From: Paracoccus spongiarum
Lineage (GTDB): Bacteria > Pseudomonadota > Alphaproteobacteria > Rhodobacterales > Rhodobacteraceae
Direction of reading: 5' to 3'
Assembly (NCBI RefSeq): GCF_030732095.1
Contig: NZ_JAVAMQ010000004.1
Span: 62,001 to 126,000, forward strand
DNA: 64,000 nt
The position numbers and the translations under genes were made by a program. A model generated the notes under the pieces. That model was not told the origin of the DNA and ran no database searches. It saw nothing but the letters and a program-made list of their open reading frames with translations. Shown one piece after another: positions 12,016-20,551 of the stretch. Position 1 is the stretch's first letter, and the number at the start of each line of letters is the position of its first letter.

Positions 12016-12936
12016 CTACTGGGTCGCGCTCCAGCTGATCGATTCGTATTTTCGGGTCGAGAAGTTGATCAGCAGCCCGACCATCAGCGCCGCGCACGAG
12101 AACCACAGCGCATAGGCGGGGTCGGTCTTCTGCGGCGAATAGTTGATGAACATGTAGCCGCGTTCCTGGTCGATGACGTGGAACAGCGGGTTCCAGGTGA
12201 ACCAGGGCAGCATGAAGTTGGGCAGGATGTTGGCCACGAACATCTTGCCCGAGGCGAACATGTTCACCCGCTGGTAGATCGTCGTGAGGATCTTGGACCC
12301 CCGGGGCGCCCAGGGCCGGATCCCGAGGAACACCAGCCCCACGCAGACCCCCGACAGCCAGGCCAGCAGGTACATGGCCAGCGCCCCCACGGGCCGGGTC
12401 ATCTCGACCGGCGCGATCAGCACGTGATACAGCCACAGGATCGCGATGCAGCTGATCGTCTGGCGATACAGGACCGCCAGCGCCGAGGCGGCGATCAGCA
12501 CCGCCGGGTTCAGGGGGTCATGTTTGACCAGTTGGCCGCTGACAGAGTGGCTGGACGAGACCGCGCCGACGGTCTGCACATGGGTCATGAAGAGGAAGAT
12601 CCCCGACATGATGAACATCATGAAATCGGCCCGGATGGGCGATTGCCGCACGCCGATGACCAGGTAGATCAGCAGGAAGGCGCCCATGAAGATCGCCGTC
12701 TGCAGGATGGTCAGCAACAGCCCGACGACCGCGTTGCGGTGTTCGGTGCGCAGATTGTACACTGTCTGGTGATGGATCAGGGCCAGGGTCGTGCCGGCGG
12801 CCCCGAAGATCGTGGTGGTGCGGCGCTGGGTGAACACGTCGGCGGGTCCGCTTCTCGGTTGGGTCTGGCGCGGCCGTGGCAGGTCGCGCGTGGCTGGTGC
12901 CGGCTGGTGCTTGCCCCGCCCGCATCCCCGGATCAT
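12016..12936 (-). CDS. ABC-2 type polysaccharide export permease
   Basis: Membrane subunit of the KpsM/Wzm-type ABC exporter family, which moves capsule or O-antigen chains to the periplasm. About six hydrophobic helices are visible over residues 70-295, for example [20 protein letters not shown], with a C-terminal segment containing [18 protein letters not shown], typical of the family. The N terminus (first ~45 residues, rich in Pro and Arg) is uncertain and an internal start is possible. No KpsT-like ATPase is adjacent. It is divergent from cysQ. The nearby glycan genes suggest, but do not prove, that it exports their product. Confidence 0.82.
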   Translation of the reverse strand: MIRGCGRGKHQPAPATRDLPRPRQTQPRSGPADVFTQRRTTTIFGAAGTTLALIHHQTVYNLRTEHRNAVVGLLLTILQTAIFMGAFLLIYLVIGVRQSPIRADFMMFIMSGIFLFMTHVQTVGAVSSSHSVSGQLVKHDPLNPAVLIAASALAVLYRQTISCIAILWLYHVLIAPVEMTRPVGALAMYLLAWLSGVCVGLVFLGIRPWAPRGSKILTTIYQRVNMFASGKMFVANILPNFMLPWFTWNPLFHVIDQERGYMFINYSPQKTDPAYALWFSCAALMVGLLINFSTRKYESISWSATQ

Positions 12937-13002
12937 AAGTGGCTAAACGCGGCGGCACAATCTCGCGGCGGCCGGACGGCGCCCGATGCGAAGGAATAGT
13001 GA

Positions 13003-13800
13003 ATGCAATTTGACCGACTGACCGCCGAGATGCGCCGTCTGGCGCTGCTGGCCGGCGCCCGGATCATGGAGATCTACGACGCCGAGGATTTCGAGGTGCG
13101 CGCGAAATCCGACGATTCGCCCGTGACCGCCGCCGACGAGGCCGCCGACGCGCTGATCGCCGAAGGGTTGCGCGCGGCCTTTCCCGATGTGCCGCTGATC
13201 ACCGAGGAACAGGCGTCCACCCATGAGCAGGCGGCGCGGACCTTCCTGATCGTCGATCCGCTGGACGGCACCAAGGAGTTCGTGCAGCGGCGCGGCGACT
13301 TCACCGTGAACATCGCCTATGTCGAGGACGGCGTGCCGCTGCGCGGGGTGGTCTACGCGCCGGCCAAGGGACGACTGTTCTACACGACGGATGACGGCCG
13401 TTCGGTCGAGGAACGCGGGCCCTTCGGCGACCAGCCGGGCGAGACCATCCCGGTGGGCGTCAATCCCATGCCCGACAATCGCGGCCTGATGGTCGTCGCC
13501 TCGAAATCGCATCGCGATGCCGCCACAGACGAGTATATCGGCCGCTACGGGGTGCGCGACATGACCAGTGCGGGGTCGTCGCTGAAATTCTGCCTCGTCG
13601 CCACCGGCGAGGCCGATCTGTATCCGCGCCTCGGACGGACGATGGAATGGGACACGGCGGCCGGCGATGCGGTGCTGCGCGGCGCGGGCGGGCAGGTGGT
13701 CCGCTTTGACGACCACACCCCGCTGACCTATGGCAAGCCGGGCTTCGAGAACCCGTTCTTCATCGCCTTTGCGCCCGGCGTGCTGCTGGTCAAGGACTGA
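13003..13800 (+). CDS. cysQ: 3'(2'),5'-bisphosphate nucleotidase CysQ
   Basis: Inositol-monophosphatase-fold enzyme that hydrolyses PAP (3'-phosphoadenosine 5'-phosphate) to AMP, clearing the by-product of sulfotransferases and of PAPS reduction. The 265-residue protein has the metal-binding signature DPLDGTKEF at about residues 85-93 and the second motif WDTAAGDAVL. Translation starts at 13003 after AAGGA. kdsB begins 7 bases after its stop, so they are probably co-transcribed. Placement in a glycan cluster with a sulfotransferase-like gene makes a role in sulfated glycan synthesis plausible. Confidence 0.93.
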   Translation: MQFDRLTAEMRRLALLAGARIMEIYDAEDFEVRAKSDDSPVTAADEAADALIAEGLRAAFPDVPLITEEQASTHEQAARTFLIVDPLDGTKEFVQRRGDFTVNIAYVEDGVPLRGVVYAPAKGRLFYTTDDGRSVEERGPFGDQPGETIPVGVNPMPDNRGLMVVASKSHRDAATDEYIGRYGVRDMTSAGSSLKFCLVATGEADLYPRLGRTMEWDTAAGDAVLRGAGGQVVRFDDHTPLTYGKPGFENPFFIAFAPGVLLVKD

Positions 13801-13807
13801 TCCGGCG

Positions 13808-14608
13808 ATGTCCGTGGTCATCGTCATCCCGGCCCGCTTTGCCTCGAGCCGCTATCCGGGCAAGCCTCTGGTCACGCTGCGCGGCGCCTCGGGCCGGCCG
13901 CTCAGCCTGATCCGCCGCAGCTGGCAGGCGGCGATGGCGGTGGCCGGCATCGACCGGGTGATCGTGGCCACCGACGACGTGCGGATCCGCGATCACGCTC
14001 AGGACTTCGGCGCCGAGGTGGCGATGACCAGCCCCGATTGCCGCAACGGCACCGAACGCTGCGCCGAGGCCGTCGCAACCCTTGGCCTCGAGCCCGAGAT
14101 CGTGGTGAACCTGCAGGGCGACGCGCCGCTGACCCCGGCCTGGTTCGTCGAGGATCTGGTGGCCGGGCTGCGGGCGGCGCCGGATGCCGAGGTCGCGACC
14201 CCGGTGCTGCGCTGTTCGGGGCGGATGCGGGCCGATCTGATCGCCGACCGCATGGCCGGCCGCGTCGGCGGCACCACGGCGGTGTTCGGGGCCGAGGGGC
14301 AGGCGCTGTATTTCTCGAAGGAGGTCGTGCCCTTTGCGGCCGGCCCGTTTGCCGAGGAGGCGCCCAGCCCTGTGTTCCACCATGTCGGCGTCTATGCCTA
14401 CCGGCCTGATGCCCTGGCCGCCTATGCCGGCTGGCCCGAGGGGCGGCTGGAGGTGCTGGAGGGGCTTGAGCAGCTGCGCTTCCTGGAACGCGGCCGGAGG
14501 ATTCGCTGCGTCGAGGTCGAGGCGCGGGGACGGCAGTTCTGGGAACTGAACAACCCCGAGGACGTGCCCCGCCTCGAGACGATGATGCGCGACATGCGCA
14601 TCGACTGA
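13808..14608 (+). CDS. kdsB: 3-deoxy-manno-octulosonate cytidylyltransferase (CMP-Kdo synthetase)
   Basis: Activates Kdo with CTP to CMP-Kdo for lipopolysaccharide inner core or capsule linker synthesis. The 266-residue protein begins MSVVIVIPARFASSRYPGKP, the classical nucleotide-binding start of the family, followed by ATDDVRI, NGTERCAEA and the NLQGDAPL motif. The frame is open back to 13730 within cysQ, but ATG 13808 gives the family N terminus. Slightly longer than E. coli KdsB (248). Confidence 0.93.
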   Translation: MSVVIVIPARFASSRYPGKPLVTLRGASGRPLSLIRRSWQAAMAVAGIDRVIVATDDVRIRDHAQDFGAEVAMTSPDCRNGTERCAEAVATLGLEPEIVVNLQGDAPLTPAWFVEDLVAGLRAAPDAEVATPVLRCSGRMRADLIADRMAGRVGGTTAVFGAEGQALYFSKEVVPFAAGPFAEEAPSPVFHHVGVYAYRPDALAAYAGWPEGRLEVLEGLEQLRFLERGRRIRCVEVEARGRQFWELNNPEDVPRLETMMRDMRID

Positions 14609-14784
14609 AATTCGCGCAGCCGGGCGGCGAAAGTCGGTCGAAGTGAAGCGAACGTCTTGGCGGGAACCCGCCTTCGGGATTATGGTTTGGCTTGCGTCCC
14701 ACGGCGGTTCGCGCTGTGTGTCGGACGCTGCAGCTTGCCGAGGTGCGTGTGCGGCGATGAATGATGAAGCAAAGGTGTCATGCA

Positions 14785-15681
14785 ATGAGTCGTAAGGTAA
14801 CGAAGGCGATCTTCCCTGTCGCGGGACTGGGGACGAGATTTCTGCCTGCGACGAAGAGTATCCCGAAAGAGATCATGACGCTGGTTGACCGGCCGCTGAT
14901 CCAGTATGCCATCGACGAGGCGCGCGCCGCCGGCATCAAGGAATTCATCTTCGTCACCTCGCGCGGCAAGGGCGCGCTCGAGGATTACTTCGACCACGCG
15001 CACGAGCTGGAATCCAGCCTCAAGAAATCTGGCAAGACCGCCCTGCTCGAAACGCTGCGCCAGACCAACATGGAATCCGGAGCGATCGCCTATATCCGCC
15101 AGCACAAGGCGCTGGGCCTCGGCCATGCCGTCTGGTGCGCGCGCCGCCTGGTCTCGGATGACGAACCCTTCGCGGTGATCCTGACCGATGACGTCATCAT
15201 GGGCGAGCCGCCCTGCCTTCAGCAGATGATCGAGGCCTATCGCGAGACCGGCGGCAGCATGGTCGCCACGATGGAGGTCGCGCCCGAGAAGGCGCAGGCC
15301 TATGGCGTCCTTGATGTCAGCGAGGACATGGGCGCCATCGTCCGCGCCCGCGGCATGGTGGAAAAGCCCCCCGTCGGCACCGCACCGTCGAACCTGGCGG
15401 TGATCGGGCGCTACATCCTTGCGCCGACCGTCATGCAGAACCTCAACAAGCTGAAGGCCGGCTCGGGCGGAGAGATCCAGCTGACCGACGCCATCGCCGA
15501 CGAGATCGAGGCCGGCCGCGGCGTCTACGGCCTGCGGTTCCGCGGCCAGCGGTTCGATTGCGGCTCGAAGGCGGGGTTCCTGCAGGCGACGGTGGCCTTC
15601 GGGCTGGACCGGGACGAGCTGAAGGAGGAATTCGCCGAATATCTGCACGATGTCATGGCGATGCGCCGCGCGGCGGAATAG
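14785..15681 (+). CDS. galU: UTP-glucose-1-phosphate uridylyltransferase
   Basis: Makes UDP-glucose from UTP and glucose-1-phosphate. The 298-residue product has the nucleotidyltransferase start GLGTRFLPATKSIPKE and the family motifs RGKGALEDYFDHAHELE and GEIQLTDAIA. Upstream in-frame ATGs exist at 14761 and 14764, but the start at 14785 gives the usual length and N terminus. It is followed after 3 bases by galE, so UDP-glucose and UDP-galactose synthesis are coupled at the head of a glycosyltransferase operon. Confidence 0.95.
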   Translation: MSRKVTKAIFPVAGLGTRFLPATKSIPKEIMTLVDRPLIQYAIDEARAAGIKEFIFVTSRGKGALEDYFDHAHELESSLKKSGKTALLETLRQTNMESGAIAYIRQHKALGLGHAVWCARRLVSDDEPFAVILTDDVIMGEPPCLQQMIEAYRETGGSMVATMEVAPEKAQAYGVLDVSEDMGAIVRARGMVEKPPVGTAPSNLAVIGRYILAPTVMQNLNKLKAGSGGEIQLTDAIADEIEAGRGVYGLRFRGQRFDCGSKAGFLQATVAFGLDRDELKEEFAEYLHDVMAMRRAAE

Positions 15682-15684
15682 GCG

Positions 15685-16671
15685 ATGACCCGGAAGGTTC
15701 TGGTGACCGGCGGCGCCGGCTATATCGGCTCGCATGCCTGCAAGGCGCTGGCGCGGGCCGGCTATCTGCCCGTGACGCTGGACAACCTGTCCACCGGCTG
15801 GCGCGATGCGGTGAAGTTCGGCCCGCTGGTCCACGCCGACCTGCTGGATCGCGCCGCGCTTGACGCGGCGTTCGCCGAACATCGCCCCGTGGCGGTCCTG
15901 CATTTCGCCGCCCTCAGCCAGGTGGGCGAGGCGATGGCGCAGCCGGGCCGGTACTGGCGCAACAACGTCACCGGATCGCTGAACCTGATCGAGGCGGCGG
16001 TGGCGGCGGGCTGCCTGGATTTCGTCTTCAGCTCGACCTGCGCGACCTATGGCGACCGCGACGGAGAGGTTCTGGACGAAACCACGCCGCAGGCACCCCT
16101 GAACGCCTATGGGGCCAGCAAGCGCGCGATCGAGGACATGCTGGCGGATTTCGCGGCCTCGGACGGCTTGCGTCACGTCATCTTCCGATACTTCAATGTC
16201 GCCGGCGCCGATCCCGAGGGCGAGGTGGGCGAGTTTCACCGCCCCGAGACGCATCTGATCCCGCTGATCCTCGATGCCGTCGACGGCAAGCGCGCGGCCC
16301 TGACCATTCACGGCACCGACTACCCGACCCCGGACGGCACCTGCATCCGCGACTATGTGCACGTGATGGATCTCGTCGATGCCCATGTGGCCGGGCTGGA
16401 CCGGCTGCGCGCGGGCGGGGGCAGCCGGGTCTTCTGCCTTGGCACGGGCGACGGCTTCTCGGTGCGCGAGGTCGTCGAGGCGACCCGTCATGTCACCAAC
16501 CGGGCGGTGCCCATGCAGGATGGCCCGCGGCGGGGCGGCGACGCGGTCAAGCTGGTGTGCGGCAGCCAGCGCGCGCGCGACGAGCTGGGCTGGCGGCCGC
16601 ATCGGTCCACCATGCGGCAGATGATCGGCGATGCCTGGCGATGGCATCAGAACGGCCATTACGAGGGCTGA
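15685..16671 (+). CDS. galE: UDP-glucose 4-epimerase
   Basis: NAD-dependent epimerase interconverting UDP-glucose and UDP-galactose. The 328-residue extended SDR protein has the Rossmann motif GGAGYIGSHA near residue 8, the catalytic Ser region FSSTCATYGD, and the catalytic YGASK (YxxxK) motif. The substrate region includes FRYFNVAGADPEGEVGE, typical of GalE. It lies between galU and two glycosyltransferases with 3-base gaps. Confidence 0.95.
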   Translation: MTRKVLVTGGAGYIGSHACKALARAGYLPVTLDNLSTGWRDAVKFGPLVHADLLDRAALDAAFAEHRPVAVLHFAALSQVGEAMAQPGRYWRNNVTGSLNLIEAAVAAGCLDFVFSSTCATYGDRDGEVLDETTPQAPLNAYGASKRAIEDMLADFAASDGLRHVIFRYFNVAGADPEGEVGEFHRPETHLIPLILDAVDGKRAALTIHGTDYPTPDGTCIRDYVHVMDLVDAHVAGLDRLRAGGGSRVFCLGTGDGFSVREVVEATRHVTNRAVPMQDGPRRGGDAVKLVCGSQRARDELGWRPHRSTMRQMIGDAWRWHQNGHYEG

Positions 16672-16674
16672 GCA

Positions 16675-17724
16675 ATGGCAGATGGCCGCCTGCGCCGGGC
16701 ATGGTCGGCCTATCGCCTGCGCTGGAAGCGGCGCGAATTGCTGTGGCGCGCGATGCGGGCCGGTCGCGCCCTGACGCCGCTTGCCGACCGCACCGGCGCC
16801 ATCCGGCCGCGCGACATCCTGCTGTTCGCGACCCTGCGCAACGAGATCGCGCGCCTGCCCGAATTCCTTGCGCATTATCGGGCCCTTGGCGTCGCGCATT
16901 TCCTGATCGTCGACAATGACAGCGACGATGGCACGCCCGGCTATCTGCGCGGGCAGGCGGATCTGTCGCTGTGGCGGGCCTCGGGCAGCTATCGCGCCGC
17001 ACGCTTCGGGATGGACTGGCTGGGCGCGCTGCTGATCCGGCACGGCCATGGCCACTGGTGCGTCACCGTGGATGCCGACGAACTGCTGGTCTATCCGGGC
17101 TGCGCGCGCCACGATCTGCCGGCGCTGACCGCCCATCTCGGGGCGCGCGGCATCGCGGGGATGGGCGCGCTGATGCTGGATCTTTATCCGGCGGGCAGGC
17201 TGGGGCAGGCCGACGCGCCGCCCGATGCGCCGCTGACGGACCGTCTGCCCTTCTTCGATGCCGGTCCCTATCGCAGCCGGGTGATGAGCCCGCGTCGGAA
17301 CCGCTGGGTGCAGGGCGGGGTGCGCGAGCGCGCCTTCTTTGCCGACCGTCCCGACCGCGCGCCGACGCTGAACAAGCTGCCGCTGATCCGCTGGCATCGC
17401 AGGATGACCTACGTCAACTCGACCCATTCGATGCTGCCGCCACGCATGAACGATCTCTATGACGGGCCGGGCGATCCGCGCCTGTCGGGGGTGCTGCTGC
17501 ATGGCAAGTTCCTGCCCGAGATCGTCGCGCGATCGCATGAGGAGCTGCTGCGCCGCCAGCATTTCGCCGATCCCGATGCCTATGCCGGGTATCACCGGGC
17601 GCTGACGGCCGGGCCGGTCCTGCGCGACGCGGCGTCGCGGCGCTATGAGGGCCCTGACCTGCTGGTTTCCCTCGGGCTGATGGGGTCGGCGGGCTGGCCG
17701 CCGCAGGATACATCCGGGGCGTGA
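16675..17724 (+). CDS. Glycosyltransferase family 2-like protein, copy 1
   Basis: 349-residue cytoplasmic protein of the GT-A fold. Visible are the nucleotide-sugar segment DILLFATLRNEIARLPEFL, the FLIVDNDSDDGT strand and a metal-binding acidic motif (VTVDADELLVYP). Family members transfer sugars to surface glycans; donor and acceptor are unknown. It resembles the next gene closely over the N-terminal 130 residues, indicating tandem duplication. The stop overlaps the apparent GTG start of copy 2. Confidence 0.85.
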   Translation: MADGRLRRAWSAYRLRWKRRELLWRAMRAGRALTPLADRTGAIRPRDILLFATLRNEIARLPEFLAHYRALGVAHFLIVDNDSDDGTPGYLRGQADLSLWRASGSYRAARFGMDWLGALLIRHGHGHWCVTVDADELLVYPGCARHDLPALTAHLGARGIAGMGALMLDLYPAGRLGQADAPPDAPLTDRLPFFDAGPYRSRVMSPRRNRWVQGGVRERAFFADRPDRAPTLNKLPLIRWHRRMTYVNSTHSMLPPRMNDLYDGPGDPRLSGVLLHGKFLPEIVARSHEELLRRQHFADPDAYAGYHRALTAGPVLRDAASRRYEGPDLLVSLGLMGSAGWPPQDTSGA

Positions 17725-18836
17725 AGTGGCTTGCCAATCGTCGCGCAAGGCCGCATGTCCGGACCGATGAAGGCAACGACAGCTTACGACGCAGGCGGCC
17801 GCAGGCGATGATGCGACTCAGCAGACCCTGGATGCCCGAACGGTTTCGTCGGCGGATCGAACGGCAATACCTGATCGGCCGTGCGGTCAACCGCCGCCGC
17901 GCGCTGCGGCCTCTGTCCGACCGGACCGCGCGGATCCGGCCCGCCGACATCCTGGCCTTCGTGACGCAGCGCAACGAACGGGTGCGTTTGCCCTATTTCC
18001 TCGACTATTACCGCAATCTCGGCGTGGCGCATTTCCTGGTCGTGGACAACGCCAGCGACGACGGCAGCGCCGAGTACCTGCGCGGGCAGCCCGATGTCTC
18101 GCTGTGGTCCACAGCCGCGAGCTACAAGCGGGCAAGGTTCGGGATGGACTGGATCAACTGGCTGCTGCTGCGCCACGGCCGAGACCACTGGTGCCTGACG
18201 GTCGATCCCGACGAGTTCCTCGTCTATCCGCATTGCGACAGCCGGCCGCTTGCCGCACTGACCGGATGGCTGGACGCCTCGGGGCGACGGTCCTTCCCGG
18301 CCATGCTTCTGGACATGTATCCGCGCGGCGGTTTGGAGGATCGGCCCTATCAGGAGGGGCAGGACCCCGTCGAGGTGGCCAACTGGTTCGACCCGGCGAA
18401 CTATGCCTTTGCCAAGAACAGCTATTTCGGCAATCTGTGGATCCAGGGCGGTCCGCGCGTCCGGGCCTTCTTCGGCCATGACCCGCTGGCCGGGCCGGCG
18501 CTGAACAAGATCCCGCTGGTCAAGTGGCACTGGCGCTATGCCTATGTCAGTTCGACCCACATGCTGCTGCCGACGGGCTTGAATCTCGTCTATGACGAGG
18601 ACGGCGGCGAGATGGCATCGGGCTGCCTGCTGCACACCAAGTTCCTGTCCGGCTTTGCCGGGAAATCGACAGAGGAACTGCAGCGTCGCCAGCATTACGC
18701 CAACAGCCATGAATACCGCGCCTATGCCGAGGGCCTGAACGCCGGGGCGCAGCTGTGGTGCAGCGAATCGCGCCAGTATCACGGCTGGCAGCAGCTTGAG
18801 GATCTGGGCCTGATCTCGCGGGGGAACTGGGCATGA
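17721..18836 (+). CDS. Glycosyltransferase family 2-like protein, copy 2
   Basis: 371-residue paralogue of the preceding gene. The shared core includes DILAFVTQRNERVRLPYFLD, FLVVDNASDDGSAEYL and the acidic motif TVDPDEFLVYP, and downstream segments (NKIPLVKWHW, SSTHMLLP) also match. The start is uncertain: GTG at 17721 overlaps the previous stop (GTGA), while ATG at 17808 would give 342 residues, close to copy 1. The stop overlaps the following ATG (ATGA), so translation is probably coupled. The sugar specificity is unknown. Confidence 0.85.
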   Translation: MKWLANRRARPHVRTDEGNDSLRRRRPQAMMRLSRPWMPERFRRRIERQYLIGRAVNRRRALRPLSDRTARIRPADILAFVTQRNERVRLPYFLDYYRNLGVAHFLVVDNASDDGSAEYLRGQPDVSLWSTAASYKRARFGMDWINWLLLRHGRDHWCLTVDPDEFLVYPHCDSRPLAALTGWLDASGRRSFPAMLLDMYPRGGLEDRPYQEGQDPVEVANWFDPANYAFAKNSYFGNLWIQGGPRVRAFFGHDPLAGPALNKIPLVKWHWRYAYVSSTHMLLPTGLNLVYDEDGGEMASGCLLHTKFLSGFAGKSTEELQRRQHYANSHEYRAYAEGLNAGAQLWCSESRQYHGWQQLEDLGLISRGNWA

Positions 18837-20551
18837 GCGGGCGGGTCAGGCTGGGCGTGATCCTGCTGTGCCATGCCGACCTGCCGATGGCTGCGCGGAT
18901 GGCGCGGATCTGGGCCGAGGGCGGGGCGCGGGTGGCGATCCATGTCGACGCCAAGGTGCGGGCGCCCGATCTGGCCGCGATGCGCGACGCGCTGGCAGAT
19001 CTGGACGGCATCGCCTTCACGCGCCGGCGCCGCTGCGACTGGGGCCGCTTCAGCCTTGTGCGCGCGACGCAGGACGCCGCCGAGCATCTGTTGCGCGACC
19101 ATCCCGACATCACCCATGTCTATCTTGCCTCGGGCGCCTGCCTGCCCTTGCGGCCGGTCACCGAACTGGCGGCGTTCCTGGCGGCCGACCCCGACCGCGA
19201 CCACATCGAAAGCGTCAGTGCCGACGAGGTCGGCTGGACGGTCGGCGGGCTGAACGAGGAACGCTTCACCCTCTATTTCCCGTTCGACTGGCGGCGCCAT
19301 CGGCGGCTGTTCGACCGTTTTGTCGAGTGGCAGCGGCGCCGGGGCGTGCGGCGGCGGCTGCCGCGCGGGCTGTCTCCGCATCTGGGGTCGCAGTGGTGGT
19401 GCCTGACCGCGCCGACGCTGCGCGCCATTCTGCAGGATCCGCGCCGGGCCGAGTTCGACCGCTATTTCCGGCTTAGCTGGATCCCCGACGAAAGCTATTT
19501 CCAGACGCTTGTGCGGCGCCACTCGGTCCAGATCGAAAGCCGGTCGCTGACCCTGGCGAAGTTCGACCACAAGGGCCGGCCCTACCAGCTTTACGACGAT
19601 CACCTGCCGCTGCTGGAGGAATCGCGCTGCTTCGTCGCGCGCAAGGCATGGCATGGCGCCGACCGTCTGCTGGCACATTTCCCGCGCCCGGCCAGCGCGG
19701 CGCCAGACCTGTCGCCCCCGCAGCCCGCCGGGATCGAGCGGCTCATCAACCGCACCATCCGGCGGCGCCTTCAGGGTCGGCCCGGCCTCTACATGCAAAG
19801 CCGCTATCCGCGCAAGGATGCCGAGAACGGCAAGACCGCCGCGCCCTACGCGGTGTTCCAGGGGTTCACCGACATCTTTCCGGGCTTCGAGAGGTGGCTG
19901 GGCGCACGGGTCGCCGGCGATGTGCATGGGCATCTGTTCAGCGCCGAGATGGCCGAATTTGCCGGCCGCCCCGAGATCGGCCCGGGCGCCCTGTCCACCA
20001 GCGCCGCCCTGCGCGACCATGATGCGCAGGGTTTCCTGACCTCGCTGATCCGGGTCAGCGGGCGGATGCAGGTCTTCCAGTTCAGCCCCCGCGACAGCCA
20101 GATCCTGAACTGGTTCATCGCCACCGATCCGAACGCGCATCTTTTCGTCGTTACCGGCGCCTGGATGCTGCCGCTGGTCAACTCCGGCATGCCCTTCGAC
20201 GATGTCCGGCGCATCACCGCGCATCTGCAGCGGGTCGAGCTGGCGCAGCTGGATGTGCTGAACTCGGTCTGGGTGAAGGCGCGGGTGCAGGTCCATGATC
20301 TGGCCGATTTCCTGTCGCGCCCCCTCGCGCTGCTGGAGGACGCGCTTGGCCAGATCGAGCCGCACGCCGCCCCGATCCGGGCGCTGCCCGCGATGCGTGA
20401 CACGTCGGGGCTGTCCGATCTGCTGCGCCGGCTGCGCAATGCCGGCCTGCAACCGCGCCTGGGCGCCGAGGGCCTGCCGCTGGCGGCCTCGTCGCATGAG
20501 GGGCAGGCAACGTCGGGACGGCCCGATTCCGAAAGGACCGCCGCCGAATGA
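18833..20551 (+). CDS. Core-2/I-branching (GT14)-like glycosyltransferase with extra C-terminal domain
   Basis: 572-residue protein. Residues 1 to about 270 resemble the Core-2/I-branching beta-1,6-N-acetylglucosaminyltransferase family: an N-terminal VILLCHADLPMAARMARI strand, IHVDAKVR, YLASGACLPLRPV, and the GSQWWCLT and IPDESYFQTL segments typical of GT14. The C-terminal 290 residues form a second domain I know only as a Rhodobacterales domain of unknown function. No membrane segment is visible. It overlaps both neighbours by 4 bases, consistent with translational coupling in a surface-glycan operon. The actual sugar transferred is unknown. Confidence 0.83.
   Translation: MSGRVRLGVILLCHADLPMAARMARIWAEGGARVAIHVDAKVRAPDLAAMRDALADLDGIAFTRRRRCDWGRFSLVRATQDAAEHLLRDHPDITHVYLASGACLPLRPVTELAAFLAADPDRDHIESVSADEVGWTVGGLNEERFTLYFPFDWRRHRRLFDRFVEWQRRRGVRRRLPRGLSPHLGSQWWCLTAPTLRAILQDPRRAEFDRYFRLSWIPDESYFQTLVRRHSVQIESRSLTLAKFDHKGRPYQLYDDHLPLLEESRCFVARKAWHGADRLLAHFPRPASAAPDLSPPQPAGIERLINRTIRRRLQGRPGLYMQSRYPRKDAENGKTAAPYAVFQGFTDIFPGFERWLGARVAGDVHGHLFSAEMAEFAGRPEIGPGALSTSAALRDHDAQGFLTSLIRVSGRMQVFQFSPRDSQILNWFIATDPNAHLFVVTGAWMLPLVNSGMPFDDVRRITAHLQRVELAQLDVLNSVWVKARVQVHDLADFLSRPLALLEDALGQIEPHAAPIRALPAMRDTSGLSDLLRRLRNAGLQPRLGAEGLPLAASSHEGQATSGRPDSERTAAE

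Noticed and set aside
14620..14784. Possible terminator or small RNA between kdsB and galU (GGCGGG-AA-CCCGCC at about 14659-14672)
   Set aside because: The loop is only two bases and no T-run follows, so it is too weak to call.
14680..17748. A 1022-codon minus-strand open frame opposite galU, galE and a glycosyltransferase
   Set aside because: Shadow frame; Arg/Pro/His-rich and without any family motif.
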